The notes under the pieces: model-generated
Told to the model about the DNA's origin: nothing
The model's input: the letters and a program-made list of their open reading frames with translations, nothing else
Database searches by the model: none
Source of the DNA: Clostridium ragsdalei P11
Lineage (GTDB): Bacteria > Bacillota > Clostridia > Clostridiales > Clostridiaceae
Length of the DNA: 64,000 bases
Direction: 5' to 3'
NCBI RefSeq assembly: GCF_001675165.1
Contig: NZ_LROS01000011.1
Location: forward strand, 186,001 to 250,000
Translations under genes and position numbers: made by a program
Shown: piece by piece, positions 35,105-44,626 of the stretch
How positions within the stretch are numbered: the stretch's first letter is position 1
Layout: each line of letters begins with the position of its first letter

Positions 35105-35542
35105 ATGGATAATCATCCTATAGAAAATTTATTAAAAAGCACTATGGAAAATTTAAAAGATATGATAGATGTAAATACCATAGTAGGCGATGCTGTAGAG
35201 TCAAAAGACGGTTCTCTTATAATACCAATTTCAAGGGTATCCTTTGGGTTTGCATCTGGAGGAAGCGAATTCGACGTAAGCCATGAAGAATCACCTAATC
35301 CAGAATATCCTTTTGGTGGTGGCTCAGGAGCTGGAGTTACGGTAAAACCTGTGGCTTTTTTAGTCACAAAAGGTGACTCTATAAGACTTTTATCTTTAGA
35401 CCAAAATAATACCTATGATAAAATAGTAGATTCAATTCCACAAGTAATGGATGTAATAAGGGGAATGATGAATTCTAAATCTTCAAAATCCAAGCATAAC
35501 TCTGATAAGAAGAAGGAAGAAGAAAAAAGTGAAGAGGAATAG
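35105..35542 (+). CDS. ytfJ: Sporulation protein GerW/YtfJ
   Basis: The 145-residue protein starts with a typical YtfJ segment, HPIENLLKSTMENLKDMIDVN, and contains the family motifs SRVSFGFASGGSEF and GGGSGAGVTVKPVAFLV. It ends in a K/E-rich tail. GerW is expressed in the forespore and affects germination in Bacillus. It follows DUF2953 as in other spore-formers. AAAGGAGG precedes the ATG. Confidence 0.93.
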   Translation: MDNHPIENLLKSTMENLKDMIDVNTIVGDAVESKDGSLIIPISRVSFGFASGGSEFDVSHEESPNPEYPFGGGSGAGVTVKPVAFLVTKGDSIRLLSLDQNNTYDKIVDSIPQVMDVIRGMMNSKSSKSKHNSDKKKEEEKSEEE

Positions 35543-35560
35543 TCATTTCTTCTTCACTTA
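35530..35560 (+). terminator. Possible terminator at the ytfJ stop
   Basis: AAGTGAAGAGGAA pairs with TTTCTTCTTCACTT across the ytfJ stop codon. The T-rich tail is weak, with a later TTTTTT at 35577. It separates ytfJ from the convergent scpB. Confidence 0.4.
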
Positions 35561-35595
35561 CCATAATACACTATAATTTTTTGAATACACCTAAA

Positions 35596-36177
35596 TTAAT
35601 CAAGATGAAATTCCTCAATACTCGGAATTTCATTTATATTTTCAAGCCCAAAATATTTCAAGAACTCTTCCGTAGTACCATATAGTATAGGCCTCCCAGG
35701 TACACTCAATCTTCCATTTTCTTTTATCAGTTTTCTTTCAACCAAAGTTGATATTGCCCTATCACTTTTTACTCCCCTTATTTCATCTATATCTATTCTA
35801 GTTATAGGCTGTTTATAAGCAATAATAGCTAAAGTTTCCAGGGATGCTTGAGATAGGGATTGTCTTGAGTTATTCCCAAGTAATTCTTCAACATAATAAC
35901 TATTTTCCGTTTTAGTAACTAAACTGTACTTATCTTCACTGTTTAAAATTTTTATTCCTCTAGATTTCTGTCTGTACTTAACTGTCATATCCTTAAGTAA
36001 ATCCTTTGTACCTTTACTACTGAGTTTCATTATTGAAGCAATTTGCTTAAGAGTAAGAGGTTCACCAGATACAAACAATAATGATTCTATTATAGAAAAA
36101 TATTCATCTTTTGTTAAGTCCTTTTCTTGAGTAATTTCGCTGCTAGTACTTTCCTCATTATTATTTCTCATTTTCAA
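35596..36177 (-). CDS. scpB: Segregation and condensation protein B
   Basis: ScpB, with ScpA and SMC, forms the bacterial condensin. The 193-residue protein has two winged-helix domains with [20 protein letters not shown] and [24 protein letters not shown]. The end [18 protein letters not shown] is typical. The start overlaps the scpA stop. The N-terminal 20 residues are low complexity. Confidence 0.96.
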   Translation of the reverse strand: MKMRNNNEESTSSEITQEKDLTKDEYFSIIESLLFVSGEPLTLKQIASIMKLSSKGTKDLLKDMTVKYRQKSRGIKILNSEDKYSLVTKTENSYYVEELLGNNSRQSLSQASLETLAIIAYKQPITRIDIDEIRGVKSDRAISTLVERKLIKENGRLSVPGRPILYGTTEEFLKYFGLENINEIPSIEEFHLD

Positions 36178-36916
36178 TTATCCTTTCCACATAGATTTCA
36201 TCAAAATTTTCATACTGTATTACGGATACTACTTTAAGTTTTATAAGTTCTAAAAGTGCAATAAAGGTTACGACCTTCTCTATTTTAAAAGAACATTTTT
36301 TTAAAACAACAGAAAACCTAATTTGAGGCTTAGTTTGAATAATTTCTCGTATATATAACATCTTATCCTGTAATTTAAACTTATCTAAGGATATTTCCCT
36401 GCCCATGACATTTCCGTTGTTAAGTTTATTTACATAGCTATCCATAAGATGACTGTAAACCCGATACAAATCTAACATAGTAATTCCCTTTAAAAATTGT
36501 TCCGGACTTGTACTCATATTAACTTGTTCAATTATCTCTGGTTTTTTTCCAAACATTTTTTCTAAGCCTATCTCTCTCTTTTTCAAAAATTCAGCTACTG
36601 CTTTAAATTTTTTATATTGAAGAAGCTTGTCTACTAATTCTTTTCTAGGATCTTTTTCATCCTCATTATCATCTTCATTTAACTGAGTTTTAGGTAAAAG
36701 CATTTTTGATTTTATTTCTATAAGTGATGCTGCTATAACTATAAATTCAGAGGCCACATCTAAGTCCATGTCTCTCATATTATTTACGTACTGAAGATAT
36801 TGTTCCGTAATCTCATATATTTTTATATCATATATGTTCATTTTATTTTTTTTTATAAGGTGAAGAAGCAGATCAAAAGGACCCTCAAAATTTTCTATTT
36901 TTATATTTAAAGACAT
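36161..36916 (-). CDS. scpA: Segregation and condensation protein A
   Basis: This is the kleisin subunit of the SMC-ScpAB complex, bridging SMC heads. The 251-residue protein begins [20 protein letters not shown], has the acidic low-complexity linker [19 protein letters not shown] and ends in a winged-helix domain. It overlaps scpB by 17 bp and abuts the cca-like gene. Confidence 0.96.
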   Translation of the reverse strand: MSLNIKIENFEGPFDLLLHLIKKNKMNIYDIKIYEITEQYLQYVNNMRDMDLDVASEFIVIAASLIEIKSKMLLPKTQLNEDDNEDEKDPRKELVDKLLQYKKFKAVAEFLKKREIGLEKMFGKKPEIIEQVNMSTSPEQFLKGITMLDLYRVYSHLMDSYVNKLNNGNVMGREISLDKFKLQDKMLYIREIIQTKPQIRFSVVLKKCSFKIEKVVTFIALLELIKLKVVSVIQYENFDEIYVERIIENEK

Positions 36917-38083
36917 CTAAATAATCTCTCCTAAATTTTTTACTAAATATTTTTTTCCATACTTTATCATAGAATTTAATTCAATCTTTGTCATGTAATT
37001 TAAAACTTCTCCTATAGCTTTTCCATTTTGTATTCCAATAGAACTTATGAATTTTCCATTTAAAGACGATTTATAATGATACATATTATGACCATAATTA
37101 TAAATCTTATACTTAAGTTTGTCATTCCATTTTAAAAGTATAAGTCCATAATCATTTATGTTCTTTAATATTTTATACAATTCATAATTATCCATAGCAT
37201 TTAGAACTGCGCCGGTTATTTTTTGATAATTTTCTGTAAAATTTTTTATTGAAATTTTTAACTTACTATCTAAAACCGAATTTTCACCTAATATATGAGC
37301 ACACTTTTTGTCTTCAAGCGCATAAAATAATCTTAAAATTCTTTTATTTATATTATTGTAATTTTCGTTTGCTATTTCTAATTTTTCTCTATTAACATTA
37401 AAAATCTTCAAATTACCGCACATTAAAATACTTTTTATCCACATTTTTTCCTCACATAAGAGGTATATTTCCTTCACTATTCTATCATTGCTTATCAAAT
37501 TAAACACGCCTTCATTCACACAATTAATTATTTCATCCTTATCTTTTAAATCAAAACCATATCTTACTGCATACTTTACTGCTCTGAATATTCTAGTAGG
37601 ATCTTCTCTATAACTATTTAAATGTATCTTTTGTAGGCTTTTATTTTTTATATCTTCCAATCCACCATAAATATCTATTAAACTTCCTGTTACTATATCA
37701 TAAGCCAATGCATTAGCCGTAAAGTCTCTTCTTTGCAAGTCATCGTATATGTCCGACGGATCAATTATAGGAAGTTCACCATCTCTAGCATAGTATTCTT
37801 TTCTACACCTTATTAAGTCTATATTTACCTCATTTTGAAATAACAAAGAAGCTGTTTGGAATTTATCATAATACTGAAAGCATTTAATTCCATTCAATTT
37901 ACCTATAATAAAATTAGGATTTTTGTCTATACATATATCAATATCTTTTACTTTATTTTCAAGGAACGCATCTCTAACGGCCCCTCCTACTATATAAGCC
38001 TTTATACCATTACTTTTACATATAGCTTTTATTAAATTTATAATTTGTATTTGCTCTATAGTAAACGCCTTTAAAATATTCAT
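36917..38083 (-). CDS. CCA-adding enzyme / poly(A) polymerase family nucleotidyltransferase
   Basis: The 388-residue protein has the nucleotidyltransferase head AYIVGGAVRDAFLENKVKDIDI, with the catalytic DxD in that segment, and RRDFTANALAYD. The RNA-binding part follows with EDPTRIFRAVKYAVRYGF. It belongs to the tRNA CCA-adding/poly(A) polymerase class II family. The division between CCA-adding and A-adding activity cannot be made from these motifs alone. It is separated from dac by 159 bp with an inverted repeat. Confidence 0.85.
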   Translation of the reverse strand: MNILKAFTIEQIQIINLIKAICKSNGIKAYIVGGAVRDAFLENKVKDIDICIDKNPNFIIGKLNGIKCFQYYDKFQTASLLFQNEVNIDLIRCRKEYYARDGELPIIDPSDIYDDLQRRDFTANALAYDIVTGSLIDIYGGLEDIKNKSLQKIHLNSYREDPTRIFRAVKYAVRYGFDLKDKDEIINCVNEGVFNLISNDRIVKEIYLLCEEKMWIKSILMCGNLKIFNVNREKLEIANENYNNINKRILRLFYALEDKKCAHILGENSVLDSKLKISIKNFTENYQKITGAVLNAMDNYELYKILKNINDYGLILLKWNDKLKYKIYNYGHNMYHYKSSLNGKFISSIGIQNGKAIGEVLNYMTKIELNSMIKYGKKYLVKNLGEII

Positions 38084-38153
38084 GTTTTTCTTTCCTTTCC
38101 TGCGCTTTAGGCATCTTTGGCTTGTTATTTTCCTTCAAATGCCTTAAACAAAT

Positions 38154-38213
38154 CAACAGGAAATTCAACGAGTTTTAAAAATCCAATAACCCTAATCGAA
38201 TTTCCTGTTTTCA
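38154..38213 (-). terminator. Inverted repeat upstream of cca, downstream of the second dac
   Basis: AACAGGAAATTC pairs with GAATTTCCTGTT (ends 38154 and 38213), with a loop of about 36 bases. The distance between the arms is long for an intrinsic terminator, but the flanking position between a stop at 38243 and the next start at 38083 fits one. AGGCAT and ATGCCT flank it at 38110 and 38141. Confidence 0.4.
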
Positions 38214-38242
38214 TTATACATTATATATTAAAAATATATAAA

Positions 38243-39454
38243 CTATTGCCCTTTCTGTAAAATATTTTTTAAACTATCTTTAAAGTTTCCAAATATACCC
38301 AACTTTTTTACATCCCTGTCGCTATATAAATTAACTTTCCCTAAAGCCTCTCCATTTACATATACGTCACAATACCCAACTTTTTCACCTTTTTTGTATT
38401 GCTTTTTATTTTTATCTATTACACACTTATAAGTAATTTTACTTTCTTTTCCCTTTTCAACTACCACCTTTAAATCTTCTGAAGCTTTGGCAATAAAAAA
38501 TCTATCTCCTGCTTTATTTAGAGGAATCTTTTCTACATTAGCTCCCTTTTTTAAAATATTCTTTGCAAAGTACTTGGAAAATCCATAATTCATCATCATA
38601 GATGCATCTTTATTCCTCACCTTATATGTAGGAGAGCCCATTATTACAGCCAACATTCTTGCACCATCTCTAGTTGCAGTTGCAGATATACAGTACTTAG
38701 CAGAACTGGTAAACCCAGTTTTTAATCCATCACATCCTTTAAAAAACCTTACTAATTTATTATGGTTTACTAACTCTATAGGACTTTTTCTGCCTTCTGA
38801 TATTGTCTCCATATATGTTCCAGTATATTTCAGTATCCTTGTATGCTTAAGTAACTCTCTAGACATTAATGCTATATCATAGGCTGTAGTTAAATGTCCA
38901 TCTTCACTAAGTCCTGTGCAATTTTTAAAACTTGTATCTTTCATTCCAAGTTCTGCTGCTCTTTTATTCATAAGCTGTACAAATTGATCTTCACTTCCTC
39001 CTAAATATTCTGCCATAGCAACTGCTGCATCGTTGCCTGAAGCTATTCCTATTCCCTTTATTAAATCTTCCACACTTCTAACTTCTCCAGTATCTAATAA
39101 CATCGAGCTTCCACCCATCTTTTTTGCATTTTCACTTACGGTTACCTTATCGGACAATGATATTCTTCCTGAGTCCACTGCCTCCATAGTTAGAAGCATA
39201 GTCATTATTTTCGTAACTGAAGCAGGTTCTAATTTTTCATGAGAACCTTTCTCAAAAATTACTTTTCCACTTGCAGGTTCCATAAGCAATGCCGACCTAG
39301 CATTTATATTTAAACCTGATTCTGTACTATTCATCTCTTTTTTATGAGATTCACTTAAAGGTTCTGCATTAACAACTGGTAACCACACTACTGTAATAAA
39401 AAATAAAATTAATATATTGCTTACTATTCTAAAAGCTCCTTGCTTTTTCCTCAT
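38243..39454 (-). CDS. D-alanyl-D-alanine carboxypeptidase (second copy)
   Basis: This protein of about 403 residues has a signal peptide from MRKKQGAFRIV to VVNAEPL, and then SVTKIM (SxxK), SGND (SxN) and LKTGFTS (KTG) motifs. The C-terminal PBP5 domain follows. The open frame continues to 39571, but AAAGGAGGAG lies 7 bp before the ATG at 39454. A terminator hairpin is encoded just upstream in the extended frame, so the long form is rejected. It follows xerD with the terminator at 39518-39563 between them. In Bacillus dacF also lies near xerD. Confidence 0.92.
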   Translation of the reverse strand: MRKKQGAFRIVSNILILFFITVVWLPVVNAEPLSESHKKEMNSTESGLNINARSALLMEPASGKVIFEKGSHEKLEPASVTKIMTMLLTMEAVDSGRISLSDKVTVSENAKKMGGSSMLLDTGEVRSVEDLIKGIGIASGNDAAVAMAEYLGGSEDQFVQLMNKRAAELGMKDTSFKNCTGLSEDGHLTTAYDIALMSRELLKHTRILKYTGTYMETISEGRKSPIELVNHNKLVRFFKGCDGLKTGFTSSAKYCISATATRDGARMLAVIMGSPTYKVRNKDASMMMNYGFSKYFAKNILKKGANVEKIPLNKAGDRFFIAKASEDLKVVVEKGKESKITYKCVIDKNKKQYKKGEKVGYCDVYVNGEALGKVNLYSDRDVKKLGIFGNFKDSLKNILQKGQ

Positions 39455-39517
39455 TTTATTTCTCTCCTCCTTTGAGATGTATTCTTTCCTTAAGTCAAGA
39501 AAATTATCACATAAAAA

Positions 39518-39563
39518 TAAAGGATTTGATGTTAAAATTGGCTTTAACATCAAATCCTTTGTT
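39518..39563 (-). terminator. Terminator after xerD
   Basis: AAAGGATTTGATGTTAAA pairs with TTTAACATCAAATCCTTT around a 6-base loop, an 18-bp stem. On the minus strand it is followed by ATTTTTATG. It separates xerD from the second dac gene. Confidence 0.85.
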
Positions 39564-39588
39564 CTCTTCATTAACTTTTAAATATTTC

Positions 39589-40467
39589 CTATGCTCTAGG
39601 ATGATACTTTTTATATACTTGTGCAATTTTGTTTCTTTTTATCACTGCAGAGTATATCTGAGTAGCAGATAATTCTTTATGTCCTAAAAGTTCCTGTACA
39701 GATTTAATATCCGCTCCATTTTGAAGTAAATGTACTGCAAAAGAATGCCTCAGCGTAAAAGCATTTATATTTTTATCTATATTTGCCTCTTTTGCATAAT
39801 ACTTTACTATTTTCCAAAACCCCTGGCGACTCATTTGCACTCCCCTTAAATTGAGAAATAAAACATCCAAATTATATATATTTAATTTAGGCCTTATATT
39901 TAAATAATTTTTCAAATATTTCACAGCCACAGAACCTATAGGCACTATCCGTTCCTCTTCTTTTAAGCTTCTACACCTTACATAAGAAAGTTTTAAATCT
40001 ATATCATAGATAGTTAAGCTTAAAAGCTCCATTACCTTCATTCCTGCAGCATACATAACCTCTAGCATAGCCTTATCTCTTATTCCTTTATTAGTATCTA
40101 AATTCGGTGATCCCAGAAGCTTGTCTACTTCTTCTATAGTTAATATCTTAGGAACTTTATGTTCAACTTTTGGAATTTGATAATACAAAACAGGATTTTC
40201 ATTTAGAACACCTTTTAGCATCAAATACTTATAAAAGTTTCTTAAAGATACTATATTTCTTACTATTGAGGAGATAGCTCTCCCTTCTTTTTGAAGATAC
40301 TGTACATATGCCATTATAGATACAACTTCTACATTTTCTACATTTTCTTCCCTATCTTTTATAAAATTATAAAACCTGGTTATGTCCCTCACATAGGCAT
40401 CCATTGTATTTTTACTCATGTGTTTCTTTTCTAAGGTTTCTTCATAACCTAATAAAAGTCCATCCAA
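39589..40467 (-). CDS. xerD: Site-specific tyrosine recombinase
   Basis: XerD-type recombinases resolve chromosome dimers at dif. The protein of about 292 residues has a SAM-like N-terminal domain and the catalytic domain with [17 protein letters not shown] (an R to K or M change at the first catalytic arginine is apparent), [17 protein letters not shown] (H-x-x-R) and [13 protein letters not shown] (catalytic Tyr region). The frame starts at a GTG at 40476, but AGGTGG before the TTG at 40467 suggests the latter. The same gene order (spoIIM, xerD, dac) occurs in Bacillus. The usual arginine in AAGMRVSEL appears as lysine here, which is worth checking. Confidence 0.88.
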   Translation of the reverse strand: MDGLLLGYEETLEKKHMSKNTMDAYVRDITRFYNFIKDREENVENVEVVSIMAYVQYLQKEGRAISSIVRNIVSLRNFYKYLMLKGVLNENPVLYYQIPKVEHKVPKILTIEEVDKLLGSPNLDTNKGIRDKAMLEVMYAAGMKVMELLSLTIYDIDLKLSYVRCRSLKEEERIVPIGSVAVKYLKNYLNIRPKLNIYNLDVLFLNLRGVQMSRQGFWKIVKYYAKEANIDKNINAFTLRHSFAVHLLQNGADIKSVQELLGHKELSATQIYSAVIKRNKIAQVYKKYHPRA

Positions 40468-40498
40468 AATTACCACCTACTCTTCGAGAGTTATAATT

Positions 40499-40729
40499 TT
40501 AAAACTTAAGAAATTCGTTAAAAACAATAGTGTAATTATATATTATGTTCATATTTTTAGTAAATATGCTATAGACAAATATACTATTGTCATAAGAATG
40601 AGGCTTAACAACAAAGTTATATATAACAAAGTCTATACATCTAGGTAGAAATACGCCAAAAAATACAAGTATAAAAAAGCATTTTAATGTTACTATAATA
40701 AATTCTGACTTTTTCTCATCTAATATCAT
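40499..40729 (-). CDS. Small membrane protein between spoIIM and xerD
   Basis: This 76-residue protein has one membrane segment near residues 10-28 (FIIVTLKCFFILVFFGVFL) and a second near-hydrophobic stretch. The ATG overlaps the spoIIM stop (ATGA), which supports translation coupled to spoIIM. I recognise no family. Coupling to a sporulation membrane gene suggests a related role, but this is inference. Confidence 0.6.
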   Translation of the reverse strand: MILDEKKSEFIIVTLKCFFILVFFGVFLPRCIDFVIYNFVVKPHSYDNSIFVYSIFTKNMNIIYNYTIVFNEFLKF

Positions 40730-41376
40730 ACTATCATCATCCCAAAACTTGCTGCAATAAGTTTAATCATATTTGGGGTTAAATATGCTTCCATAAAAAA
40801 GCCTATAAACATGACAGTAGTTACCAGTAAAAAACAAACAGAGTAGGATGTAAATCTAACCAAAACATTGGATTTCCATTTAAGTCCAGATCTATCTTTA
40901 AATATCATAAGCGAAAATTCCATAGCAAGCACTGATGAAAATATTATACAGGGTATATATATTATATTTTGTGGAAGTATACCTAAAAGTGAAATCCACA
41001 TACCCTTTATTCCCATTCCACTTATTATAAAGCTCATAGCAAATCCAATGGTAAATCCCTTTATTATATCTATTATAAGTATTACTGGTATTCCTATCAT
41101 TGTAAGGCCCAAAAACCAAACAGCTAAAATTATTGGAATATTATTTTTTAATGTTTCTAAAAAAATAGATTTATAATTTACACTTCCTGATCCTATTGTA
41201 GTCGTAAAATTTTTAAGGTAGCTCAAAAGATCACTTTTCTCAAATCCGCCCATGTATCTAACGCTATATATACCTAGTACTATCCCTGTAAATACACATA
41301 ATATACTTATAACATATAACCAAAAATTATTTTTAATGTGTCCATTTATTAAACTTGATAGTTTATTTTCCAACAT
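40726..41376 (-). CDS. spoIIM: Stage II sporulation protein M
   Basis: SpoIIM is the membrane scaffold of the SpoIIDMP machine that drives forespore engulfment. The 216-residue protein has about five membrane segments and contains SLLGILPQNIIYIPCIIFSS, a typical SpoIIM segment. It overlaps the small gene downstream and is preceded by a Nudix gene. In Bacillus, spoIIM also lies next to xerD and a nudF-like gene. Confidence 0.92.
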   Translation of the reverse strand: MLENKLSSLINGHIKNNFWLYVISILCVFTGIVLGIYSVRYMGGFEKSDLLSYLKNFTTTIGSGSVNYKSIFLETLKNNIPIILAVWFLGLTMIGIPVILIIDIIKGFTIGFAMSFIISGMGIKGMWISLLGILPQNIIYIPCIIFSSVLAMEFSLMIFKDRSGLKWKSNVLVRFTSYSVCFLLVTTVMFIGFFMEAYLTPNMIKLIAASFGMMIV

Positions 41377-41444
41377 AACTTTATCCCCCTTTTGTTCATC
41401 ATCTTTTTATAATTTATGATTTACAAAAGAGTTATATGACTATG

Positions 41445-41966
41445 TTATACCATCATAAACGCACAAATGGTCTTTGCATCTATTATTTCTCCCTTTTTTA
41501 TCATTTCCTTAATTTTATTCAATTTAACTTCCCGCACATTTATGAATTCATCTTCATCGCAAATATCATTTCTTCCCTTATATAAGTCTTCAGCTTTGAA
41601 AATATATATATATTCATCACAAAAACCAGGGCTCGTAACTACCTTCCCCAGATATTCAAATTTTTTGGCCTTATATCCTATCTCCTCTTCCAGTTCTCTT
41701 CTTCCGCAGCTTTCCATATCTTCATTTTGCTCAATTTTACCTGCTGGTATTTCAAGAAGCACATGTTCTATAGGTTTTCTAAACTGTTCCACCATAAACA
41801 ATGTATTACTGTCTTTATATGCCAGTATTGCTACTCCACCACAGTGATTTACTATTTCCCTTTTAGATTCTCTACCATTGGGAAGTTTTACAGTATGGAC
41901 ATTAACATCAATAATTTTTCCTTTGTATATGTTTTCTTGCTTTATAGTTTTTTCAGTAAAATCCAT
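41445..41966 (-). CDS. Nudix hydrolase, ADP-ribose pyrophosphatase type
   Basis: The 173-residue protein contains the Nudix box around GKIEQNEDMESCGRRELEEE followed by IGY, with the catalytic RExxEE glutamates. The N-terminal TIKQENIYKGKIIDVNVHTV and the position next to spoIIM match the nudF-like ADP-ribose pyrophosphatases. It cleaves ADP-ribose to AMP and ribose 5-phosphate in that family. It is 68 bp upstream of spoIIM, so it probably shares the transcript. Confidence 0.9.
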   Translation of the reverse strand: MDFTEKTIKQENIYKGKIIDVNVHTVKLPNGRESKREIVNHCGGVAILAYKDSNTLFMVEQFRKPIEHVLLEIPAGKIEQNEDMESCGRRELEEEIGYKAKKFEYLGKVVTSPGFCDEYIYIFKAEDLYKGRNDICDEDEFINVREVKLNKIKEMIKKGEIIDAKTICAFMMV

Positions 41967-42075
41967 ATTTATGCACCTCTTTATTTATTTTGTAAAATTA
42001 CTACTTAAAACTCTATAAAATTAATTATTTTAATTAATTTTATACTTTACCAATCCCATTGTCAATTAAGAGAAG

Positions 42076-42246
42076 TTAAAGTTGTTTTTCTATGTTCTTT
42101 GCTAATGTTTTATAATATCTTATAATTTGTCTTAGCTCCTCTTCCTTATCTGAATCATTTGACATTTTCTCTCTAAGTTCATTTATTCTACTTTTAATTA
42201 AATTTTGTATATTCTTTATATCTTCCAATTCTAACTCTATTTTCAT
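42076..42246 (-). CDS. Small coiled-coil protein (56 aa)
   Basis: This 56-codon frame runs from an ATG at 42246 to a TAA at 42076. It begins MKIELELEDIKN and contains NELREKMSNDSDKEEELR, ending KNIEKQL. It is almost entirely helical and charged, with a spacing pattern that suggests a coiled coil. AAAAGGAG lies about 11 bp before the start. It sits between spo0A (after its terminator) and the Nudix gene. The family is not recognised. Confidence 0.6.
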   Translation of the reverse strand: MKIELELEDIKNIQNLIKSRINELREKMSNDSDKEEELRQIIRYYKTLAKNIEKQL

Positions 42247-42270
42247 GGGTTATATGCTCCTTTTAAAAAA

Positions 42271-42301
42271 CTTCCATTCTTTAAATTAAAATGAATGGAA
42301 G
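42271..42301 (-). terminator. Terminator after spo0A
   Basis: CTTCCATTC pairs with GAATGGAAG; on the minus strand the stem is followed by TTTTTT. It lies 14 bp past the spo0A stop. Confidence 0.8.
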
Positions 42302-42314
42302 ATATTTTAACTTT

Positions 42315-43130
42315 TTAGCTTACCTTATTTTTTAATCTTAATTTATCAGCAACCATAGCTATAAACTCTGAATTTGTGGGCTTACCCTTATCATTATGTA
42401 TAGTATAACCAAAAATTTTATTTATAGTTTCCACCTGTCCTCTAGACCAAGCTACTTCTATAGCATGCCTTATAGCCCTTTCTACCCTACTTGCAGTAGT
42501 ATTATATTTTTTAGCTATAGATGGATATAACTCTTTTGTAACTGCCGATAATAGTTCCATATCGTTTACTACCATGGTTATTGCCTCTCTCAAGTACATA
42601 TATCCTTTTATATGTGCTGGAACACCTATTTCGTGTATTATATTAGTTATTTCCTGTTCCAAATTAGTAGGATCATCTCTTGAAAATCTTATTTCTTCAT
42701 TATCCATAATGGATACGGTTTTCTTTACTTCATCTCCACTACTTATAACATTATTAAACATCTGTCTTATTCTCTTTGTAAACACTTCCATATTAAAAGG
42801 CTTTACTACATAATAATCTGCACCTAATGTTATAGCTCTTTGAGTTATTTTATCCTGCCCTACTGCAGACAAAACTATTACTCTTGGCATTGGACTCATA
42901 TTCATATTATTTAATCGCTCTAAAACACCTAGTCCGTCAAGGTGAGGCATTATTATATCCAGTACTACTAAGTCTGGCTTTTTTTCTTCAATTAATTTAA
43001 GAGCCTCTATCCCATCCTTTGCAATTCCTGTAACTAATATATCCCTCTGATTTAAAAGATAATCATTGAGAATACTGCAAAATTCAGCATTATCATCTGC
43101 AATAATTACACTTATTTTTGATTCCTCCAT
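42315..43130 (-). CDS. spo0A: Sporulation master regulator Spo0A
   Basis: Spo0A is the phosphorylated regulator that starts sporulation and solvent genes. The 271-residue protein has a receiver domain (ADDNAEF, phosphoacceptor D58 in [15 protein letters not shown]) and the DNA-binding domain with [19 protein letters not shown] as the recognition-helix region. The frame opens at 43175, but GGGGAGT lies just before the ATG at 43130. An 0A box (TGTCGAA, 43184-43190) lies about 54 bp before it, consistent with autoregulation. In Clostridium phosphorylation is by orphan kinases, not by a relay. Confidence 0.98.
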   Translation of the reverse strand: MEESKISVIIADDNAEFCSILNDYLLNQRDILVTGIAKDGIEALKLIEEKKPDLVVLDIIMPHLDGLGVLERLNNMNMSPMPRVIVLSAVGQDKITQRAITLGADYYVVKPFNMEVFTKRIRQMFNNVISSGDEVKKTVSIMDNEEIRFSRDDPTNLEQEITNIIHEIGVPAHIKGYMYLREAITMVVNDMELLSAVTKELYPSIAKKYNTTASRVERAIRHAIEVAWSRGQVETINKIFGYTIHNDKGKPTNSEFIAMVADKLRLKNKVS

Positions 43131-43183
43131 ACTATTTACTCCCCTCTTTTTAGTTATATTGCCATATCTTAACAAATAATAAA

Positions 43184-43190
43184 TTCGACA
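43184..43190 (-). promoter_or_regulatory. spo0A: 0A box upstream of spo0A
   Basis: TGTCGAA on the minus strand matches the Spo0A binding box TGNCGAA. It lies 54 bp upstream of the spo0A ATG, as in other spore-formers. Confidence 0.75.
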
Positions 43191-43249
43191 AAGGAATTTT
43201 AATTCCTTCTTTTTATATAAATTACATGAAAATTTTATTACGAAAAAAA

Positions 43250-43282
43250 TTAAAAGATAGCATATTAAATGCTATCTTTAGT
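43250..43282 (-). terminator. Terminator after spoIVB
   Basis: AAAGATAGCAT pairs with ATGCTATCTTT; on the minus strand it is followed by TAATTTTTTTCG. It separates spoIVB from spo0A. Confidence 0.8.
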
Positions 43283-43347
43283 ATCATATACTATACTATT
43301 TTTATTTTACCATATTTTTTATAATTATTTAAAACATTTTGTACTCT

Positions 43348-44454
43348 TTATTTTGACATTATATTTGCATCTTTGAGCATCCAGTCTACATAAATTCCAT
43401 ATCCTACCTGAGGCTTATTTATAAGCACATGAGTAACAGCCCCCACTAATTTGTTATTTTGTATTATGGGACTTCCGCTCATTCCCTGAACTATTCCACC
43501 AGTTTTGGCTAAAAGTCTAGGGTCCGTTACTTTTATAACCATGCTCTTAGGTCCAGGTGAATTTTGTGATAATAGTTTTTCTATTTGTATATCATAATAT
43601 TCTGGTTTTTCCCCAGATATAGTTGTAAAAATCTTAGCAGGACCTTCCTTAATGTCTTTTTTGGGGCATATTTTTATGCTTTTAGAACTCTTACATTTAA
43701 AATTTGTATTTGCCTTTCCAAAAACTCCACATTCTGTATTCCTTGTTATATCTCCTAGTTTCACATCTTCATTTACAAATATACCTTTTAATTCTCCAGG
43801 ATTTCCCTCAACACCTTTCTTAATTGATATAATAGAGGCACTTACTATTTCTCCTGAATTTATATTTAGCTTTGTGCCTGTATCTATATCTGTTATAGGA
43901 TGACCTAATGCTGCAAACATACCACTTTTTTCATCATAAAAAGTCAAAGTACCTATTCCTGCGGTAGAGTCTCTTATCCAAAGTCCTATCTTATAATTAT
44001 TACCTTCTAATGCACTTACTGGCTTTACTGTTTTTTCTATATTTTTTCCATTTCTCTCTACTAATATTTTTATACTTTTTTCCTTTGCTTTATTTATTTC
44101 AGCTTGAGTTTGTTCGGCATTTTTTACATAAACATCATTTATTTTAATTATATTATCTCCTACTTGTATTCCTGCTAGTGCAGCAGGGCTTGTAACTTTT
44201 CCCTTTGAAGTTTCTATATCTGAAAGAGCTACTACCAATACTCCTTTAGTATTTAGTTTTACCCCAATAGGTTCTCCACCTAAGTATACATTAACATTAC
44301 TGGCTGCAGCTGTATTAAATGCTGATTTAGCGTGAGAAACTTGAACTAAATTGGATCCTTTTCCATCATCATACAATGCATAATAGGCAGCTAACATCAT
44401 AAACAGGATAGGAATGAACATCCAGCATAATCTGTTTTTAATTTTTTTACCCAT
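43348..44454 (-). CDS. spoIVB: SpoIVB serine peptidase
   Basis: SpoIVB is secreted from the forespore and cuts SpoIVFA to release sigma-K activation in Bacillus; clostridia lack parts of that pathway. The 368-residue protein has a membrane anchor (about 9-27), a PDZ domain (about 70-140) and an S55 peptidase domain with catalytic H185 in AALGHPITDID and the serine in GMSGSP near 326-328. The frame continues to 44535, but GGAGG before the ATG at 44454 gives the better start. It lies between recN and spo0A as usual. Confidence 0.95.
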   Translation of the reverse strand: MGKKIKNRLCWMFIPILFMMLAAYYALYDDGKGSNLVQVSHAKSAFNTAAASNVNVYLGGEPIGVKLNTKGVLVVALSDIETSKGKVTSPAALAGIQVGDNIIKINDVYVKNAEQTQAEINKAKEKSIKILVERNGKNIEKTVKPVSALEGNNYKIGLWIRDSTAGIGTLTFYDEKSGMFAALGHPITDIDTGTKLNINSGEIVSASIISIKKGVEGNPGELKGIFVNEDVKLGDITRNTECGVFGKANTNFKCKSSKSIKICPKKDIKEGPAKIFTTISGEKPEYYDIQIEKLLSQNSPGPKSMVIKVTDPRLLAKTGGIVQGMSGSPIIQNNKLVGAVTHVLINKPQVGYGIYVDWMLKDANIMSK

Positions 44455-44574
44455 GCTTTTACCTCCTGTGTTACACTGTTTTCTACATTTAAGTTGCCCT
44501 TTTAAATATCTTATTATGCTATCATATAGATGCATTTAAAGTTAATGTATTCTTCAAAAATATAAATTTTATTC

Positions 44575-44604
44575 AAAAAGTTAAAAGTCACCTCCTGACT
44601 TTTG
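44575..44604 (-). terminator. Probable terminator after recN
   Basis: AAAAGTCA pairs with TGACTTTT around a short loop, and on the minus strand it is followed by AACTTTTTG. It lies 23 bp after the recN stop. Confidence 0.6.
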
Positions 44605-44626
44605 GAGATAACTTCTTTAATTTCTA

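Noticed and set aside
39455-39571. N-terminal 39-residue extension of the second carboxypeptidase
   Set aside because: It is encoded partly by the terminator hairpin after xerD, and a strong ribosome-binding site precedes the internal ATG at 39454.
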